Source: Candidatus Flavonifractor intestinigallinarum | GTDB lineage: Bacteria; Bacillota; Clostridia; Oscillospirales; Oscillospiraceae | Direction of reading: 5' to 3' | DNA length: 64,000 nt | Assembly (NCBI GenBank): GCA_019119165.1 | Contig: DWXO01000047.1 | Span: 35,738-99,737 of the forward strand | Part shown: one piece after another, positions 17,249 through 25,952 of the stretch | How positions within the stretch are numbered: the first letter of the stretch is position 1 | Layout of the letters: each line of letters begins with the position of its first letter | Notes under the pieces: model-generated | The model's input: the letters and a program-made list of their open reading frames with translations, nothing else | Databases searched by the model: none | Told to the model about the DNA's origin: nothing | Position numbers and translations under genes: made by a program

Positions 17249-17301
17249 AGGTGTCATGACACCTTAATGCACTATTATACTGGACCAGAAATATTTGTCA
17301 A
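17249..17301 (-). promoter_or_regulatory. Sigma-A promoter with 16-bp perfect operator palindrome
   Basis: On the minus strand TTGACA (17296-17301) and TATAAT (17274-17279) are 16 bp apart. Just downstream of the -10 is the perfect 16-bp palindrome AGGTGTCATGACACCT (17249-17264), placed where a repressor would block initiation. The repressor is not identified. Confidence 0.78.
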
Positions 17302-17361
17302 GGAAAAGATGTCCGCTGCCCGGAAATGTGGTAAAATAGTTTGAAAAAGCGGCCGATCAAT

Positions 17362-17464
17362 ACCTTCCCCCCCTCAGGGGGGAAGGTGGCCCAGAGGGCC
17401 GGATGAGGGGGCCCCCTCATCAGTCTCGCTGCGCGCGACAGCTTCCCCCCTCAGGGGGGAAGCT
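17362..17464 (+). repeat. Family A palindromic repeat, copy A1
   Basis: A multi-hairpin element opening ACCTTCCCCCCCTCAGGGGG and closing with an AGCTTCCCCCC...AAGCT hairpin, joined by a GATGAGGGG...CCCCTCATC long-range pairing. It ends 11 bp before the pepD ATG, so its G-rich 3' arm lies in the pepD leader. Confidence 0.9.
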
Positions 17465-17475
17465 ATATAGAAAGG

Positions 17476-18918
17476 ATGAGCTCTGTGACATTATCCGAAC
17501 GTCTTGGCACCCGGACGGACATCACCGCCGGGGTGATAATTACCTTCCGCACCCTGTCCCGCCACCCCCACCCCTCCCACCACGAGGAGGAAGTGGGTCA
17601 GGACTATATGGAGTTTCTCCGGGGCCTGGGCCTCTCCCCCGTCCGGGATGAGGCGGGCAATGTGATGGCCAACTGTCCCGCCACCCCGGGCCGGGAGGGC
17701 GAGCCCCTCCTCATCCTCCAGGGCCACATGGACATGGTGTGTGCCGTGGCCCCCGGCAGCGGGTTTGATCCCCTCACCCATCCGGTGACCATTCTGGAAC
17801 AGGACGGTTACCTGTGTACCGACCGCCGCTCCTCCCTGGGGGCGGACAATAACCTGGGCAACGCCGCCGCCCTGTGGGTGGTGAGCCGTGGGGTAAGTCA
17901 CGGCCCCCTGCGGTTCCTCTTCACCGTAGGCGAGGAGATGGGCCTGGAGGGGGCCAAGGTGGTGGACCCGGCCTGGCTGGCCGGGGCGGCCTTTTTGCTC
18001 AACACCGACGGTTTTCACCTGGGCCGGGCCATTGTGGGCTCCGCCGGAGGGCGGCGGGAGTGCTGGACCCGGGCCCTGGACACCTGCCCCGCCCCGGCGG
18101 GTGAGGCGTGGCGCATCTCTCTTACCGGCGGCACCGGCGGCCACTCCGGCGACGACATCCACCTGGGCCGCATCAATCCCATCAAGGTGCTGGCCGCTTA
18201 TTTGAAGGAAGCGCCCGCCCTGGCGGTGGCCGATTTCACCGGCGGCTCCGCCTTCAACGCCATCCCCGCGGCGGCAGAGGCGGTAGTGGTGGGACAAAAG
18301 CCCGATCTGGGAGCGCTGAAGGAGGCCCTCCTCCCCTTCCATGCCACCGACCCAAATCTGAAGCTGGACCTGTCCCCTGCTGATCGCCCTGAGACGGTGT
18401 GGACGGCCCACTTCCGCCAAAGGGTGCTGGACCTGATTACCGCTCTGGGCCATGGTGTGTTTGCCATGGACCCCCAGTTCCCCGGCGTGGTGGGGGCCTC
18501 GGCCAATCTTGGGGTGATCCGGTGTGAAGGGAATTACCTTGCCATCCGCCTCTTCCTCCGTGCCGCCCGGGAGGAGGACGAGAGGGCCATGGCGGAGGAC
18601 AACCGCCGGTTGGCGGAACAGGCGGGCTTCTCCCTGTCTGTCACCGGCTATCCCGGCTGGCCGGGAGACAAAAACAACCCCCTGGCCCAGGCACTGGACC
18701 GGGTGTACCGGGTCCAGACCGGGCGGGGGCTGGAAGTGAGCGCGGTCCATGTGGGGCTGGAGCCCTCGGTGTTCCGGGCGAAAGCGCCGGAGCTGGTGAT
18801 GGCCTCCACGGGACCGGATATTCTGGACGCCCACTCGGTGGACGAGCGGGCGCCGCTGGCGGGTCTGCCGGATTACGCCCTGCTGCTGGCGGGGCTGCTG
18901 GAGAAAGGGGTCAGCTGA
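17476..18918 (+). CDS. pepD: Aminoacyl-histidine dipeptidase PepD (M20 metallopeptidase)
   Basis: The 480-residue protein is an M20 di-zinc peptidase of the PepD type, cleaving Xaa-His dipeptides such as carnosine and other dipeptides in the cytosol. Metal and catalytic motifs are visible: GHMDMV (first metal His and base region), GADNNLG, VGEEMGLEGA, LNTDG, and a C-terminal DAHSVDE region supplying the last ligand. The lid-domain signature GGTGGHSGDDIH is also present. Length is normal. The start has a weak, very close AAAGG, with the G-rich arm of repeat A1 upstream. Its 3' end overlaps the convergent rqcP gene by 8 bp. Confidence 0.93.
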   Translation: MSSVTLSERLGTRTDITAGVIITFRTLSRHPHPSHHEEEVGQDYMEFLRGLGLSPVRDEAGNVMANCPATPGREGEPLLILQGHMDMVCAVAPGSGFDPLTHPVTILEQDGYLCTDRRSSLGADNNLGNAAALWVVSRGVSHGPLRFLFTVGEEMGLEGAKVVDPAWLAGAAFLLNTDGFHLGRAIVGSAGGRRECWTRALDTCPAPAGEAWRISLTGGTGGHSGDDIHLGRINPIKVLAAYLKEAPALAVADFTGGSAFNAIPAAAEAVVVGQKPDLGALKEALLPFHATDPNLKLDLSPADRPETVWTAHFRQRVLDLITALGHGVFAMDPQFPGVVGASANLGVIRCEGNYLAIRLFLRAAREEDERAMAEDNRRLAEQAGFSLSVTGYPGWPGDKNNPLAQALDRVYRVQTGRGLEVSAVHVGLEPSVFRAKAPELVMASTGPDILDAHSVDERAPLAGLPDYALLLAGLLEKGVS

Positions 18919-19156
18919 GCAGCTCCTTGTACAGGGCGGGGGCGTCGGCCTTGCCCACGTGCTCGGCCACCGACAGCACCTCCACCTTCACGGTGCGCTC
19001 GCCGAAGCGCAGCTCCAGCACATCCCCCACCTTCACGTCGTAGCTGGCCTTTACCGGCCGGCCGTTGGCGGTCACCCGCTGGTTGTCGCAGGCCTCGTTG
19101 GCCACCGTCCGGCGCTTGATGAGCCGGGAGACCTTGAGCCATTTGTCCAGGCGCAT
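18911..19156 (-). CDS. rqcP: RqcP (YabO)-type S4 RNA-binding protein
   Basis: This 81-residue protein is a single S4 domain (MRLDKWLKVSRLIKRRTVAN...GRPVKASYDVKVGD). It matches RqcP/YabO, which acts with RqcH in ribosome quality control by stabilising P-site tRNA during alanine tailing. AAGGAGG precedes the ATG. It follows hup and mazG on the same strand, as in the Bacillus yabM-yabN-yabO order with an hup gene inserted. A terminator-like hairpin separates it from hup. Confidence 0.92.
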   Translation of the reverse strand: MRLDKWLKVSRLIKRRTVANEACDNQRVTANGRPVKASYDVKVGDVLELRFGERTVKVEVLSVAEHVGKADAPALYKELLS

Positions 19157-19194
19157 AGTTGAGTCCTCCTTGTTCTTTCAAACGATACGATTAC

Positions 19195-19227
19195 AAAAAT
19201 GCCCGTCCTTCCGGACGGGCATTTTTT
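19195..19227 (-). terminator. Intrinsic terminator after hup
   Basis: The stem GCCCGTCC/GGACGGGC with T-runs on both sides (ATTTTT on the minus strand) lies 10 bp past the hup stop. It probably attenuates readthrough into rqcP. Confidence 0.85.
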
Positions 19228-19236
19228 ATGGGTCAA

Positions 19237-19512
19237 TTACTGAGCCACAGCGTCCTTCAGGGCCTTGCCGGGCTTGAACACGGGCACCTTGGAGGCGGGG
19301 ATCTTGATGCTCTCCTTGGTCTTGGGGTTGCGGCCGGTGCGCTCGGCACGGCACTTCACCTCAAAGGCGCCAAAGCCAACCAGCTGCACTTTGTCACCCT
19401 CGGCCAGGCACTGGGAAATGACCTCGATAGCGGCGTTGATGGCAGTCTCGGTATCCTTCTTGGACAGGCCGGCCTTCTCGGCGGCCGCATTGATCAGTTC
19501 AGCCTTGTTCAT
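19237..19512 (-). CDS. hup: HU family DNA-binding protein
   Basis: This 91-residue nucleoid protein begins MNKAELINAAAEKAGLSKKD and contains the DNA-binding arm signature around GFGAFEVKCRAERTGRNPKT, ending with FKPGKALKDAV. It bends DNA nonspecifically and compacts the chromosome. AGGAGGAACGC precedes the ATG. It lies between mazG and rqcP. The 57-bp gap after mazG contains a near-palindrome (CTTAAGGCGTCTGCCTTTAAG). Confidence 0.96.
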   Translation of the reverse strand: MNKAELINAAAEKAGLSKKDTETAINAAIEVISQCLAEGDKVQLVGFGAFEVKCRAERTGRNPKTKESIKIPASKVPVFKPGKALKDAVAQ

Positions 19513-19569
19513 TTGGTGCGTTCCTCCTGTTTTGCTCTGTACTTGAATATTTACTTAAGGCGTCTGCCT

Positions 19570-20358
19570 TTAAGTTTCCTTGGCGCGCTCCCATAGCTTG
19601 TCCAGTTCTTCCAGAGCCATGCCCTCCATGGCCTGATTCTGGGCGGCGGCCAGCGCCTCCACCTTGGCGAACCGGCTGATGAACTTGTCGGTGGCTTTGC
19701 CCAGCGCCACCTCCGGGTCTGCCTTCAAAAAGCGGGAGACGTTGACGGCGGAGAAGAGCAAATCTCCCAGCTCCTCCTCCACGTTGGTGCCCTGGGCCAC
19801 GGCGGTTTTCAGCTCCTCCAGCTCCTCGGACAGCTTGTCCAGAGCGCCGGAGATATCCGGCCAGTCGAAGCCCGCCTTTTTGGCCTTTTTCTGCACCTTC
19901 TCCGCCCGCCACAGGGCGGGCAGAGAGCGGGCCACGGCGTCCAGGGCGTCGGTGTTGGTGGCCTGGCCCTTTTCCTTGCGCTTGAGCTCCTCCCAGTTGG
20001 TGAGCACCTCGCCGGTGCCGGTTACGCTCACGTCCCCAAACACATGGGGGTGGCGGTAGATGAGCTTTTTGCACACGCCGTCGGCCACGTCGTCCAGATT
20101 GAACCGGCCGGCCTCCTGTTCCATGCGGGCGTGGAAGAGCACCTGGAGCAGCACGTCGCCCAGCTCCTCCTTCAGGTGGTCGGGGTTTTTCTCGTCAATG
20201 GCCTCCACGGCCTCATAGGCCTCCTCCAGGAAGTTGCGGCGGATAGACTCATGGGTCTGTTCCGCGTCCCAGGGGCAGCCGCCGGGGGCGCGGAGGATGC
20301 GGACAATCTCCTCCAGGTCCCGAACGTCATAGGAATCCTTATACTGAAAATCTACCAT
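19570..20358 (-). CDS. mazG: Nucleoside triphosphate pyrophosphohydrolase MazG (YabN C-terminal type)
   Basis: The 262-residue protein has two MazG repeats. The first has CPWDAEQTHES and the EExxE-type metal motif EEAYEAVEAI with EELGDVLLQVLFHA. The second has EELGDLLFSAVNVSRFL. It hydrolyses NTPs to NMP and PPi, cleaning nucleotide pools and affecting (p)ppGpp toxicity. Bacillus YabN carries an extra N-terminal methylase-like domain, which is absent here. It is downstream of spoVB and upstream of hup. AGGAGGCCTTGAAAT precedes the ATG. Confidence 0.95.
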   Translation of the reverse strand: MVDFQYKDSYDVRDLEEIVRILRAPGGCPWDAEQTHESIRRNFLEEAYEAVEAIDEKNPDHLKEELGDVLLQVLFHARMEQEAGRFNLDDVADGVCKKLIYRHPHVFGDVSVTGTGEVLTNWEELKRKEKGQATNTDALDAVARSLPALWRAEKVQKKAKKAGFDWPDISGALDKLSEELEELKTAVAQGTNVEEELGDLLFSAVNVSRFLKADPEVALGKATDKFISRFAKVEALAAAQNQAMEGMALEELDKLWERAKET

Positions 20359-20395
20359 ATTTCAAGGCCTCCTGCAACCTCTTTTTCCAAAAAAG

Positions 20396-22156
20396 TCAGC
20401 GAATCCGCAAGAGTTTCGCAATCTTATCACCCTTGGGCATCATTTCCAGGTCCTCCTTGGACAGCACCTTCAGCACCACGATGAGGATGACGTACACCAC
20501 CACGCCGGCCAGGATGCCGCCGCCGGTGGCAATGGCGTTTTTGATGAAGGAGCCGGAGAAGTACCGGGCCAGCAGGCCCTGGCAGCCCCAGGCCGCCGCC
20601 GCCATAAAGAGGGAGGCGATGAGGGGCTTGACAAAGACGGGGATGAGCCGGGGGGGCTGGGGCACCAGGCGCTTGATGATGATGAGGTTGAGCACCGACA
20701 CGATCACGAAGCAGGTCAGGGTGCCGATGGGGGCGCCGTAGATCATGAACTTGGGGTTGCCCACCAGGGTGTAGCTGACGATGACCTTGGCCACGCCGCC
20801 GATCACCATGGTGATGATGGGCAGGTTGATGATGCCGTTGGCCTGGAGGATGGCGGAGGCCACCACCTGGATGCACACGAAGAGGGAGGCGATACCCAGG
20901 ATGGACAGCAGAGGTCCGGCAATGGTCTCATCCACGTTGCCGGCGGTGAGCAGCTGGATAATGGGGGTGCCCAGGGCGAACAGACCGAAGCCGCAGGGCA
21001 GGGCGATGAGGGCGGAGATGCGCATGGCGGACTCGGTGGTGCGGTGGGCGCCCAGGCTGTCCCGCCGGGCGATGCAGGCGGACACGGCGGGCACGATGCA
21101 GGCGGTAAAGGGAACCATGAGGTTGAAGGGCAGGTTGTAGATGCTCATGGTCTTGCCGTAGATGCCGTACAGTCCCCGGGCGGAGTCCAGCACCGGGTTG
21201 AGCTGGGTGTCCGGATTGGTGAGCACCTCCGCCTGGAAGGCGGCCAGGTTCTCCTGGAAGATCTCCACCGCCTTGGGGAAGATGTCCAGCACGCTGTTGG
21301 AGATGCCGGTAAGGCCGTCCTGAATGGCGGTGAACACGGTTTGCAGCTGACTCTGCACCAGGTTGGTGTCGATGAGGTTGACGATGGACAGGGTGCAGGA
21401 GCTGAGGGTGATGGGCACCGCCAGCTTGAGCAGGTGGGAGAGGATGCTTCTGCTGCTGTCGGGCACGTCGCTGGAAGGGGTCCGATCCCGCCGGTTGGTG
21501 CGGATGTGGTTAAAGACCAGATAGCACACCGACAGAATGGAGCCGATGGACACGCCCAGCAGCGCGCCGGAGGCGGACAGCCGGTTTTTCAGGTCCTCGT
21601 CGGGGATGGCGGAGTTGAGGATGAGGAAGGCCAGGGCCAGGCCCAGGAACATCTTGGACAGGGCCTCAATGACCTGGGAGACGCCGGTGGGCACCATGTT
21701 CATGTGGCCCTGGGCGTAGCCCCGGAAGGCGGAGCAGATGCAGGTACACAGCACCGCCGGGGACAGGGCCAGCACGGCAAAGACGGCCTTCTCGTTTTGC
21801 AGCACATACTTGGCCACAATGGGAGAGAACACCGACATACACACGAAGCTGAACAGGCCCATGAACAGGAACGCGAAGAAGGCCACCTGGAACACCCGGG
21901 ACTTCTGATTCCGGCGGCCCAGGGTGTTGCACTCGCTCACCGTCTTGGACAGGGCCACGGGCAGGCCCGCGGTGGAGATGGTGAGGAAGAAGGTGTAAAT
22001 GTTGTAGGCCGCGTTGAAGTCGCCGTAGGCCTCGTCGGACAGCAGGGCGGTCAGCGGGATCTTGTAGATGGCGCCGATGACCTTGACGATGATGGTGGTC
22101 ATGGCCAGAATGGCCGCCGCGCCGTAGAAGGTATTTTTTTTCTGCTGGTTTGACAA
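20396..22156 (-). CDS. spoVB: SpoVB/YabM-type lipid II or polysaccharide flippase (MOP superfamily)
   Basis: This 586-residue protein has about 14 hydrophobic segments and begins KKNTFYGAAAILAMTTIIVKVIGAIYKIPL, the usual SpoVB/YabM start. It belongs to the MVF/MOP flippases that translocate lipid-linked cell-wall precursors. SpoVB serves spore cortex synthesis and YabM is a vegetative relative. A TTG start is used behind AAGGGGGATTACC. The gene begins 12 bp after mtaD ends, so it is probably co-transcribed with punA and mtaD, and continues into mazG-hup-rqcP. Position beside mazG/rqcP favours the yabM-like orthologue. Confidence 0.88.
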   Translation of the reverse strand: MSNQQKKNTFYGAAAILAMTTIIVKVIGAIYKIPLTALLSDEAYGDFNAAYNIYTFFLTISTAGLPVALSKTVSECNTLGRRNQKSRVFQVAFFAFLFMGLFSFVCMSVFSPIVAKYVLQNEKAVFAVLALSPAVLCTCICSAFRGYAQGHMNMVPTGVSQVIEALSKMFLGLALAFLILNSAIPDEDLKNRLSASGALLGVSIGSILSVCYLVFNHIRTNRRDRTPSSDVPDSSRSILSHLLKLAVPITLSSCTLSIVNLIDTNLVQSQLQTVFTAIQDGLTGISNSVLDIFPKAVEIFQENLAAFQAEVLTNPDTQLNPVLDSARGLYGIYGKTMSIYNLPFNLMVPFTACIVPAVSACIARRDSLGAHRTTESAMRISALIALPCGFGLFALGTPIIQLLTAGNVDETIAGPLLSILGIASLFVCIQVVASAILQANGIINLPIITMVIGGVAKVIVSYTLVGNPKFMIYGAPIGTLTCFVIVSVLNLIIIKRLVPQPPRLIPVFVKPLIASLFMAAAAWGCQGLLARYFSGSFIKNAIATGGGILAGVVVYVILIVVLKVLSKEDLEMMPKGDKIAKLLRIR

Positions 22157-22168
22157 CGGTAATCCCCC

Positions 22169-23470
22169 TTAGTTGTTCTGGAACAGCAGAGGCAGGGCGT
22201 AGTCCGCCACTTCCCGTCGTACCCGCTCCAGGTCGATGGTCAAAAAGTCCCCATCCTTGTATATGACCTTGCCCCGGGCCATATTCATGCACACGTCGGA
22301 GCCGTGGGCGGCGTAGGCCAGGTTGGAGATCACGCTGTGGCAGGGGGTCAGGTTCAGGTGGGAGAAGTCCACCAGGATCAGGTCGGCCTCATAACCGGCC
22401 TCAATGACGCCGGTCTTGCGGCCCAGAGCCACGCCGCCGTCTCGGGTGGCCATCTTCAGGGCGTCCAGGGGCAGCAGGGCCAGGGGATCGCAGTTAGCCC
22501 CGTTGTGGAGGATGGCGGCAAACTTCAGGTCGCTGAAGAAGTCGGTGCAGTTGTTGGAGGACACGCCGTCGGTGCCCAGGCACACGTTGACCCCCGCCTG
22601 CTTCATGGCGGGCACCGGGGCAATGCCGCTGCCCAGCTTCAGGTTGGAGATGGGGTTGTGGATGGAGGAGATCCCCTTCTCGGCCATGATGGCCCAGTCC
22701 TCAGGGATGGTCCAGACACAGTGGGCGGCAATGGCCCGGCCGTCCCACACGCCGTACTCGTCCAGGGTCTGGATGGGGGTCTTGCCGTGGCGGGCCAGGC
22801 AGGCCTCATGCTCCGCCTTTGTCTCGGAGATGTGGACGTGCATCCCCAGGCCGTGGTCCCGGGCGTAGTCGGCCATCCACTGCCACAGCTCCTTCCGGGA
22901 GGTGTACTCCCCGTGGATGGAGGCGTCGATGCGGATCTGGCCGTCGTTGTAGTTGTGCCACTTTTCGGTCAGCTCCCGCTGGGCCACGCAGTCGCCGTGG
23001 GTGGCGGGGTCGAAGGTGTCCCCGAAGAGCACGCCGCCACAGCACAGGTTGGCGCTGATCCCGGCGGAGGCCACCTCCTGGGCGATGATGTCGGTGTGCA
23101 TATACATATCCGCGATGGTGGTGACGCCGGAGGCGATCATCTCCGCCAGACCCAGGGCGGTGCAGGACCGGACGGCCCGGTCGTCCCAGCGGGCCTCCAC
23201 CGGGAAGATGTAGTTGTTCAGCCAGTCCTGGAGGTTGTTGCCGTCGCCGTAGCCCCGCATGGCGGTCATGGGCACATGGGTGTGGGCGTTGACAAAGCCG
23301 GGCATGAGCACGTTGCCCTTGCCGTCGATCTCCTGGTCAAAGGTTCCCTGGGGGCGGACGGCGCCCACGGAGACGATCTTGGTGCCCTCCACCGCCACAT
23401 AGGCGCCGGGCAGGACGGTGCCCGCCTGGTCCATCAGCACGGCGGTGCAGTTGTGAATGAGAATGGACAT
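22169..23470 (-). CDS. mtaD: 5'-methylthioadenosine/S-adenosylhomocysteine deaminase (amidohydrolase)
   Basis: The ORF is extended upstream through a repeat; ATG 23470 behind AAAGGAGAC gives a 433-residue enzyme starting MSILIHNCTAVLM. It is a metal-dependent amidohydrolase with NAHTHVPM, HVHISET, HCVWT and GTDGVSSNN motifs, as in MtaD/TrzN-like deaminases. It would deaminate MTA or SAH to the inosine form. Upstream punA then fits a purine nucleoside salvage operon. Repeat A2 occupies the punA-mtaD intercistronic gap. Substrate preference among adenosine derivatives is not certain. Confidence 0.88.
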   Translation of the reverse strand: MSILIHNCTAVLMDQAGTVLPGAYVAVEGTKIVSVGAVRPQGTFDQEIDGKGNVLMPGFVNAHTHVPMTAMRGYGDGNNLQDWLNNYIFPVEARWDDRAVRSCTALGLAEMIASGVTTIADMYMHTDIIAQEVASAGISANLCCGGVLFGDTFDPATHGDCVAQRELTEKWHNYNDGQIRIDASIHGEYTSRKELWQWMADYARDHGLGMHVHISETKAEHEACLARHGKTPIQTLDEYGVWDGRAIAAHCVWTIPEDWAIMAEKGISSIHNPISNLKLGSGIAPVPAMKQAGVNVCLGTDGVSSNNCTDFFSDLKFAAILHNGANCDPLALLPLDALKMATRDGGVALGRKTGVIEAGYEADLILVDFSHLNLTPCHSVISNLAYAAHGSDVCMNMARGKVIYKDGDFLTIDLERVRREVADYALPLLFQNN

Positions 23471-23501
23471 AGTTTTGTCTCCTTTGGTTGAAATAGACAA
23501 G

Positions 23502-23619
23502 ACCTTCCCCCCTGAGGGGGGAAGGTGGCCTGAAGGGCCGGATGAGGGGGCGTGCGTCACGGGAATCCCCCTCATCAGTCAGCCTGCGGCTGCCAGCTTC
23601 CCCCCAGAGGGGAGAAGCT
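23502..23619 (+). repeat. Family A palindromic repeat, copy A2
   Basis: This full copy opens ACCTTCCCCCCTGAGGGGGG and contains GGCC..GGGCCGGATGAGGGGG, CCCCTCATCAGTCAGCCTGC and a terminal AGCTTCCCCC...GAAGCT hairpin. It lies inside the punA-mtaD operon, so it is transcribed. Confidence 0.92.
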
Positions 23620-23624
23620 TCGTC

Positions 23625-24452
23625 TTACCCGATCTGCTTCAGGCAGGAGAGCACCAGCCGGGAGAACTTGTCCTTGCAGGCCTCAGCGGCCTCCAGCACC
23701 TCCTCCTCGGAGAGGGGCTGATCCAGAATCCCGGCGGCCATGTTGGACAGGAGGGTGAAGCCCAGCACCTGCATCCCGCAGTGGCCGGCCACAATGACCT
23801 CGGGGGCGGTGGACATACCCACCGCGTCGGCCCCGGCCATGCGGGCGAAGCGCACCTCGGCGGGGGTCTCGTACTGGGGACCGGGGAAGTACATATACAC
23901 GCCTTCCTTCAGCTCGATGCCCAGCTCCCCGGCGGCCTTCCGGGCCACATCCTGGAGGGCGGGGGTGTACAGGTGGGAGGCGTCGGGGAAGCGCACGCCG
24001 AACTCGGGCAGGTTCTCGCCCCGCAGGGGGGACTCCATGAAGATCTTGATCTGGTCGGTAATGAGCATCAGGTCGCCCGCCTTCCAGCTGGTGTTGACGC
24101 AGCCGGCGGCGTTGGTGACGATGAGGGTGTCGCAGCCCAGCAGCTTGAGCACCCGGACGGCGTAAGCCACCTCCTCGTAGGAGTAGCCCTCATAGTGGTG
24201 CATCCGGCCCTGCATGACGGCTACGCTCTGGCCCTCCAGGGTGCCGAACACCAGGCGGCCCTTGTGGCCGGGAGCGGTGGAGGCCTTGAAGTGGGGGATC
24301 TCCCCGTAGGGCACGGCAATGGCGTTCTCCACGATATCCCCCATGTAGCCCAGGCCGGAGCCCAGGATCATGGCCACCTTGGGGGCAAAGGTACCGATCT
24401 TGCTGCGGATGTAGTCGGCGCTCTCCTGATACTGCGCAAAGGTATAGTTCAT
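23625..24452 (-). CDS. punA: Purine nucleoside phosphorylase
   Basis: This 275-residue enzyme is a trimeric-type PNP with LGSGLGYMGD, GHKGRLVFG, the MQGRMHHYEGYS segment, NAAG and AGADAVGMST. It phosphorolyses (deoxy)inosine and guanosine to base and ribose-1-phosphate. It leads the minus-strand operon punA-mtaD-spoVB, and TAAGGAGGATC precedes the ATG. The promoter lies at 24519-24547. Confidence 0.95.
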   Translation of the reverse strand: MNYTFAQYQESADYIRSKIGTFAPKVAMILGSGLGYMGDIVENAIAVPYGEIPHFKASTAPGHKGRLVFGTLEGQSVAVMQGRMHHYEGYSYEEVAYAVRVLKLLGCDTLIVTNAAGCVNTSWKAGDLMLITDQIKIFMESPLRGENLPEFGVRFPDASHLYTPALQDVARKAAGELGIELKEGVYMYFPGPQYETPAEVRFARMAGADAVGMSTAPEVIVAGHCGMQVLGFTLLSNMAAGILDQPLSEEEVLEAAEACKDKFSRLVLSCLKQIG

Positions 24453-24518
24453 AAATGATCCTCCTTAACAGCGGATGAAAGTAAAAGTTTTCGGTCCTAT
24501 GAAAGGTTAATCTATGTA

Positions 24519-24547
24519 ATTATACACCTTGTAATAGCAAAAAGCAA
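24519..24547 (-). promoter_or_regulatory. punA promoter
   Basis: Minus-strand TTGCTT (24542-24547) and TATAAT (24519-24524) are 17 bp apart. The site is divergent from the radical SAM promoter. No purine riboswitch is evident in the 67-nt leader. Confidence 0.7.
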
Positions 24548-24569
24548 CGAGGATTGCAGGCCGGAAAGG

Positions 24570-24583
24570 GGAACAGAAGTTCC
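24570..24583. promoter_or_regulatory. LexA/DinR-box-like dyad
   Basis: GGAACAGAAGTTCC preserves the GAAC-N4-GTTC core of the Gram-positive SOS box (CGAAC-N4-GTTCG). It ends 12 bp before the -35 of the radical SAM/TIGR03915 DNA-repair pair. The flanking C/G are changed to G/C, so affinity is uncertain. Confidence 0.5.
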
Positions 24584-24595
24584 AGAACTCCCCTC

Positions 24596-24624
24596 TTGAC
24601 TGGTACGTTTGTTCGATATATAAT
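24596..24624 (+). promoter_or_regulatory. Promoter of the radical SAM repair pair
   Basis: TTGACT and TATAAT are separated by 17 bp, 21 bp before the GTG start. It is a near-consensus sigma-A promoter next to the LexA-like dyad. Confidence 0.82.
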
Positions 24625-24645
24625 GGGGCCAAAGGGGGGAGTACG

Positions 24646-25896
24646 GTGGAGCTGATGGACAAGCTGACCATTTTGGCGGACGCGGCCAAATATGACGCAG
24701 CCTGCACCTCCAGCGGGGTGGACCGGCGGGGAGGCAAGGGCATGGGCAGCACCATGGCCGCCGGGTGCTGCCACTCCTTCTCCGCCGACGGGCGGTGTAT
24801 TTCACTTTTAAAAGTGCTGTATACCAACCGCTGTATCTACGACTGCGCCTACTGTGTCAACCGCCGGTCCAACGACCTGCCCCGGGCGGCCTTCACCCCA
24901 AGGGAGCTGGCGGAGCTGACCATGGCCTTCTACCGGCGCAACTATATCGAGGGCCTGTTCCTGTCCTCGGCGGTGTGGGTCAGCCCCGACCGTACCACCG
25001 AGGAGATGATATCCGCCCTCACCCTCCTGCGGCAGGAGTACGGCTTTCACGGCTATATCCACGCCAAGGCCATCCCCGGGGCCGACCCGCTCCTCACCCA
25101 GCGGCTGGGCCAGCTGGCCGACCGGCTATCCGTCAACATTGAGCTGCCCAGCGAGGACAGCCTCCATAAATTGTGCCCGGACAAGGAGAAAAAGGCCATT
25201 CTGGCCCCCATGGCCCAGATCCGGGACGGCATCACCCAGGCCAAGGGGGAGCTGGTGAGGTACAGGCACGCCCCCCGCTTTGCCCCGGCGGGCCAGTCCA
25301 CCCAGATGATCATTGGGGCCACCCCCGAGAGCGACAAGCACATTTTGACCCTGACCCAGGCTTTATATGACCAGTATAAGCTGAAACGGGTGTTTTTCTC
25401 CGCCTATATGCCGGTGTCCGACAGTTCCCTCCTCCCTGCCCGGCGGGACTTCAAGCCGCCCCTGCTGCGGGAGCACCGGCTGTACCAAGCCGACTGGCTG
25501 CTGCGGTTCTACCACTTCCGGGCGGAGGAGCTGCTGGACGAGGCCCACCCCAATTTCGACACCCGGGTGGACCCCAAGTGTGCCTGGGCCCTGGGGCACA
25601 TGGAGCAGTTTCCGGTGGAGGTGAACCGGGCCGACTATGAGACTCTCCTGCGGGTGCCCGGCATCGGGGTGGTGTCCGCCAAACGGATTTTAACCGCCCG
25701 GCGGGTGGGGCCCCTCACCTTCTCGGGCCTGAAAACCCTGGGGGTGGTGCTAAAACGGGCCCAGTATTTTATCACCTGCTCGGGGAAAATGCTGGAGGGG
25801 CTGAGGGTGAACCCCGACGGGGTGCTCCGCCATCTGGTGGCCCTGGAAAGGCCCGCCCTGGCGGGCCATGAGCCGGAACAGCTGTCATTGTTCTGA
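24646..25896 (+). CDS. Putative DNA modification/repair radical SAM protein (TIGR03916 type)
   Basis: The 416-residue protein has a radical SAM cluster motif CX3CX2C in NRCIYDCAYCVNR and a C-terminal helix-hairpin-helix (LLRVPGIGVVSAKRILTARR, about 335-354). This combination defines the TIGR03916 family. It is normally encoded next to the TIGR03915 protein, as here. The DNA-binding HhH supports a role on nucleic acid, but the reaction is unproven. GTG start behind AAAGGGGGGAG. A consensus promoter and LexA-like dyad lie upstream. Confidence 0.88.
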   Translation: MELMDKLTILADAAKYDAACTSSGVDRRGGKGMGSTMAAGCCHSFSADGRCISLLKVLYTNRCIYDCAYCVNRRSNDLPRAAFTPRELAELTMAFYRRNYIEGLFLSSAVWVSPDRTTEEMISALTLLRQEYGFHGYIHAKAIPGADPLLTQRLGQLADRLSVNIELPSEDSLHKLCPDKEKKAILAPMAQIRDGITQAKGELVRYRHAPRFAPAGQSTQMIIGATPESDKHILTLTQALYDQYKLKRVFFSAYMPVSDSSLLPARRDFKPPLLREHRLYQADWLLRFYHFRAEELLDEAHPNFDTRVDPKCAWALGHMEQFPVEVNRADYETLLRVPGIGVVSAKRILTARRVGPLTFSGLKTLGVVLKRAQYFITCSGKMLEGLRVNPDGVLRHLVALERPALAGHEPEQLSLF

Positions 25897-25919
25897 GGGG
25901 CGGCCTTTATGGCCGCCCG
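25897..25919. repeat. Family B short palindromic repeat
   Basis: GGGGCGGCCTTTATGGCCGC plus CCG is a perfect-arm hairpin unit directly after the radical SAM stop codon, inside the two-gene operon. Confidence 0.85.
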
Positions 25920-25952
25920 TCTCCCCCATCCGCACCGTGAAAGGAGGTCCCC

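Noticed and set aside
24453-24518. Purine riboswitch in the punA leader
   Set aside because: The leader is about 65 nt and lacks the conserved purine aptamer core and a terminator.
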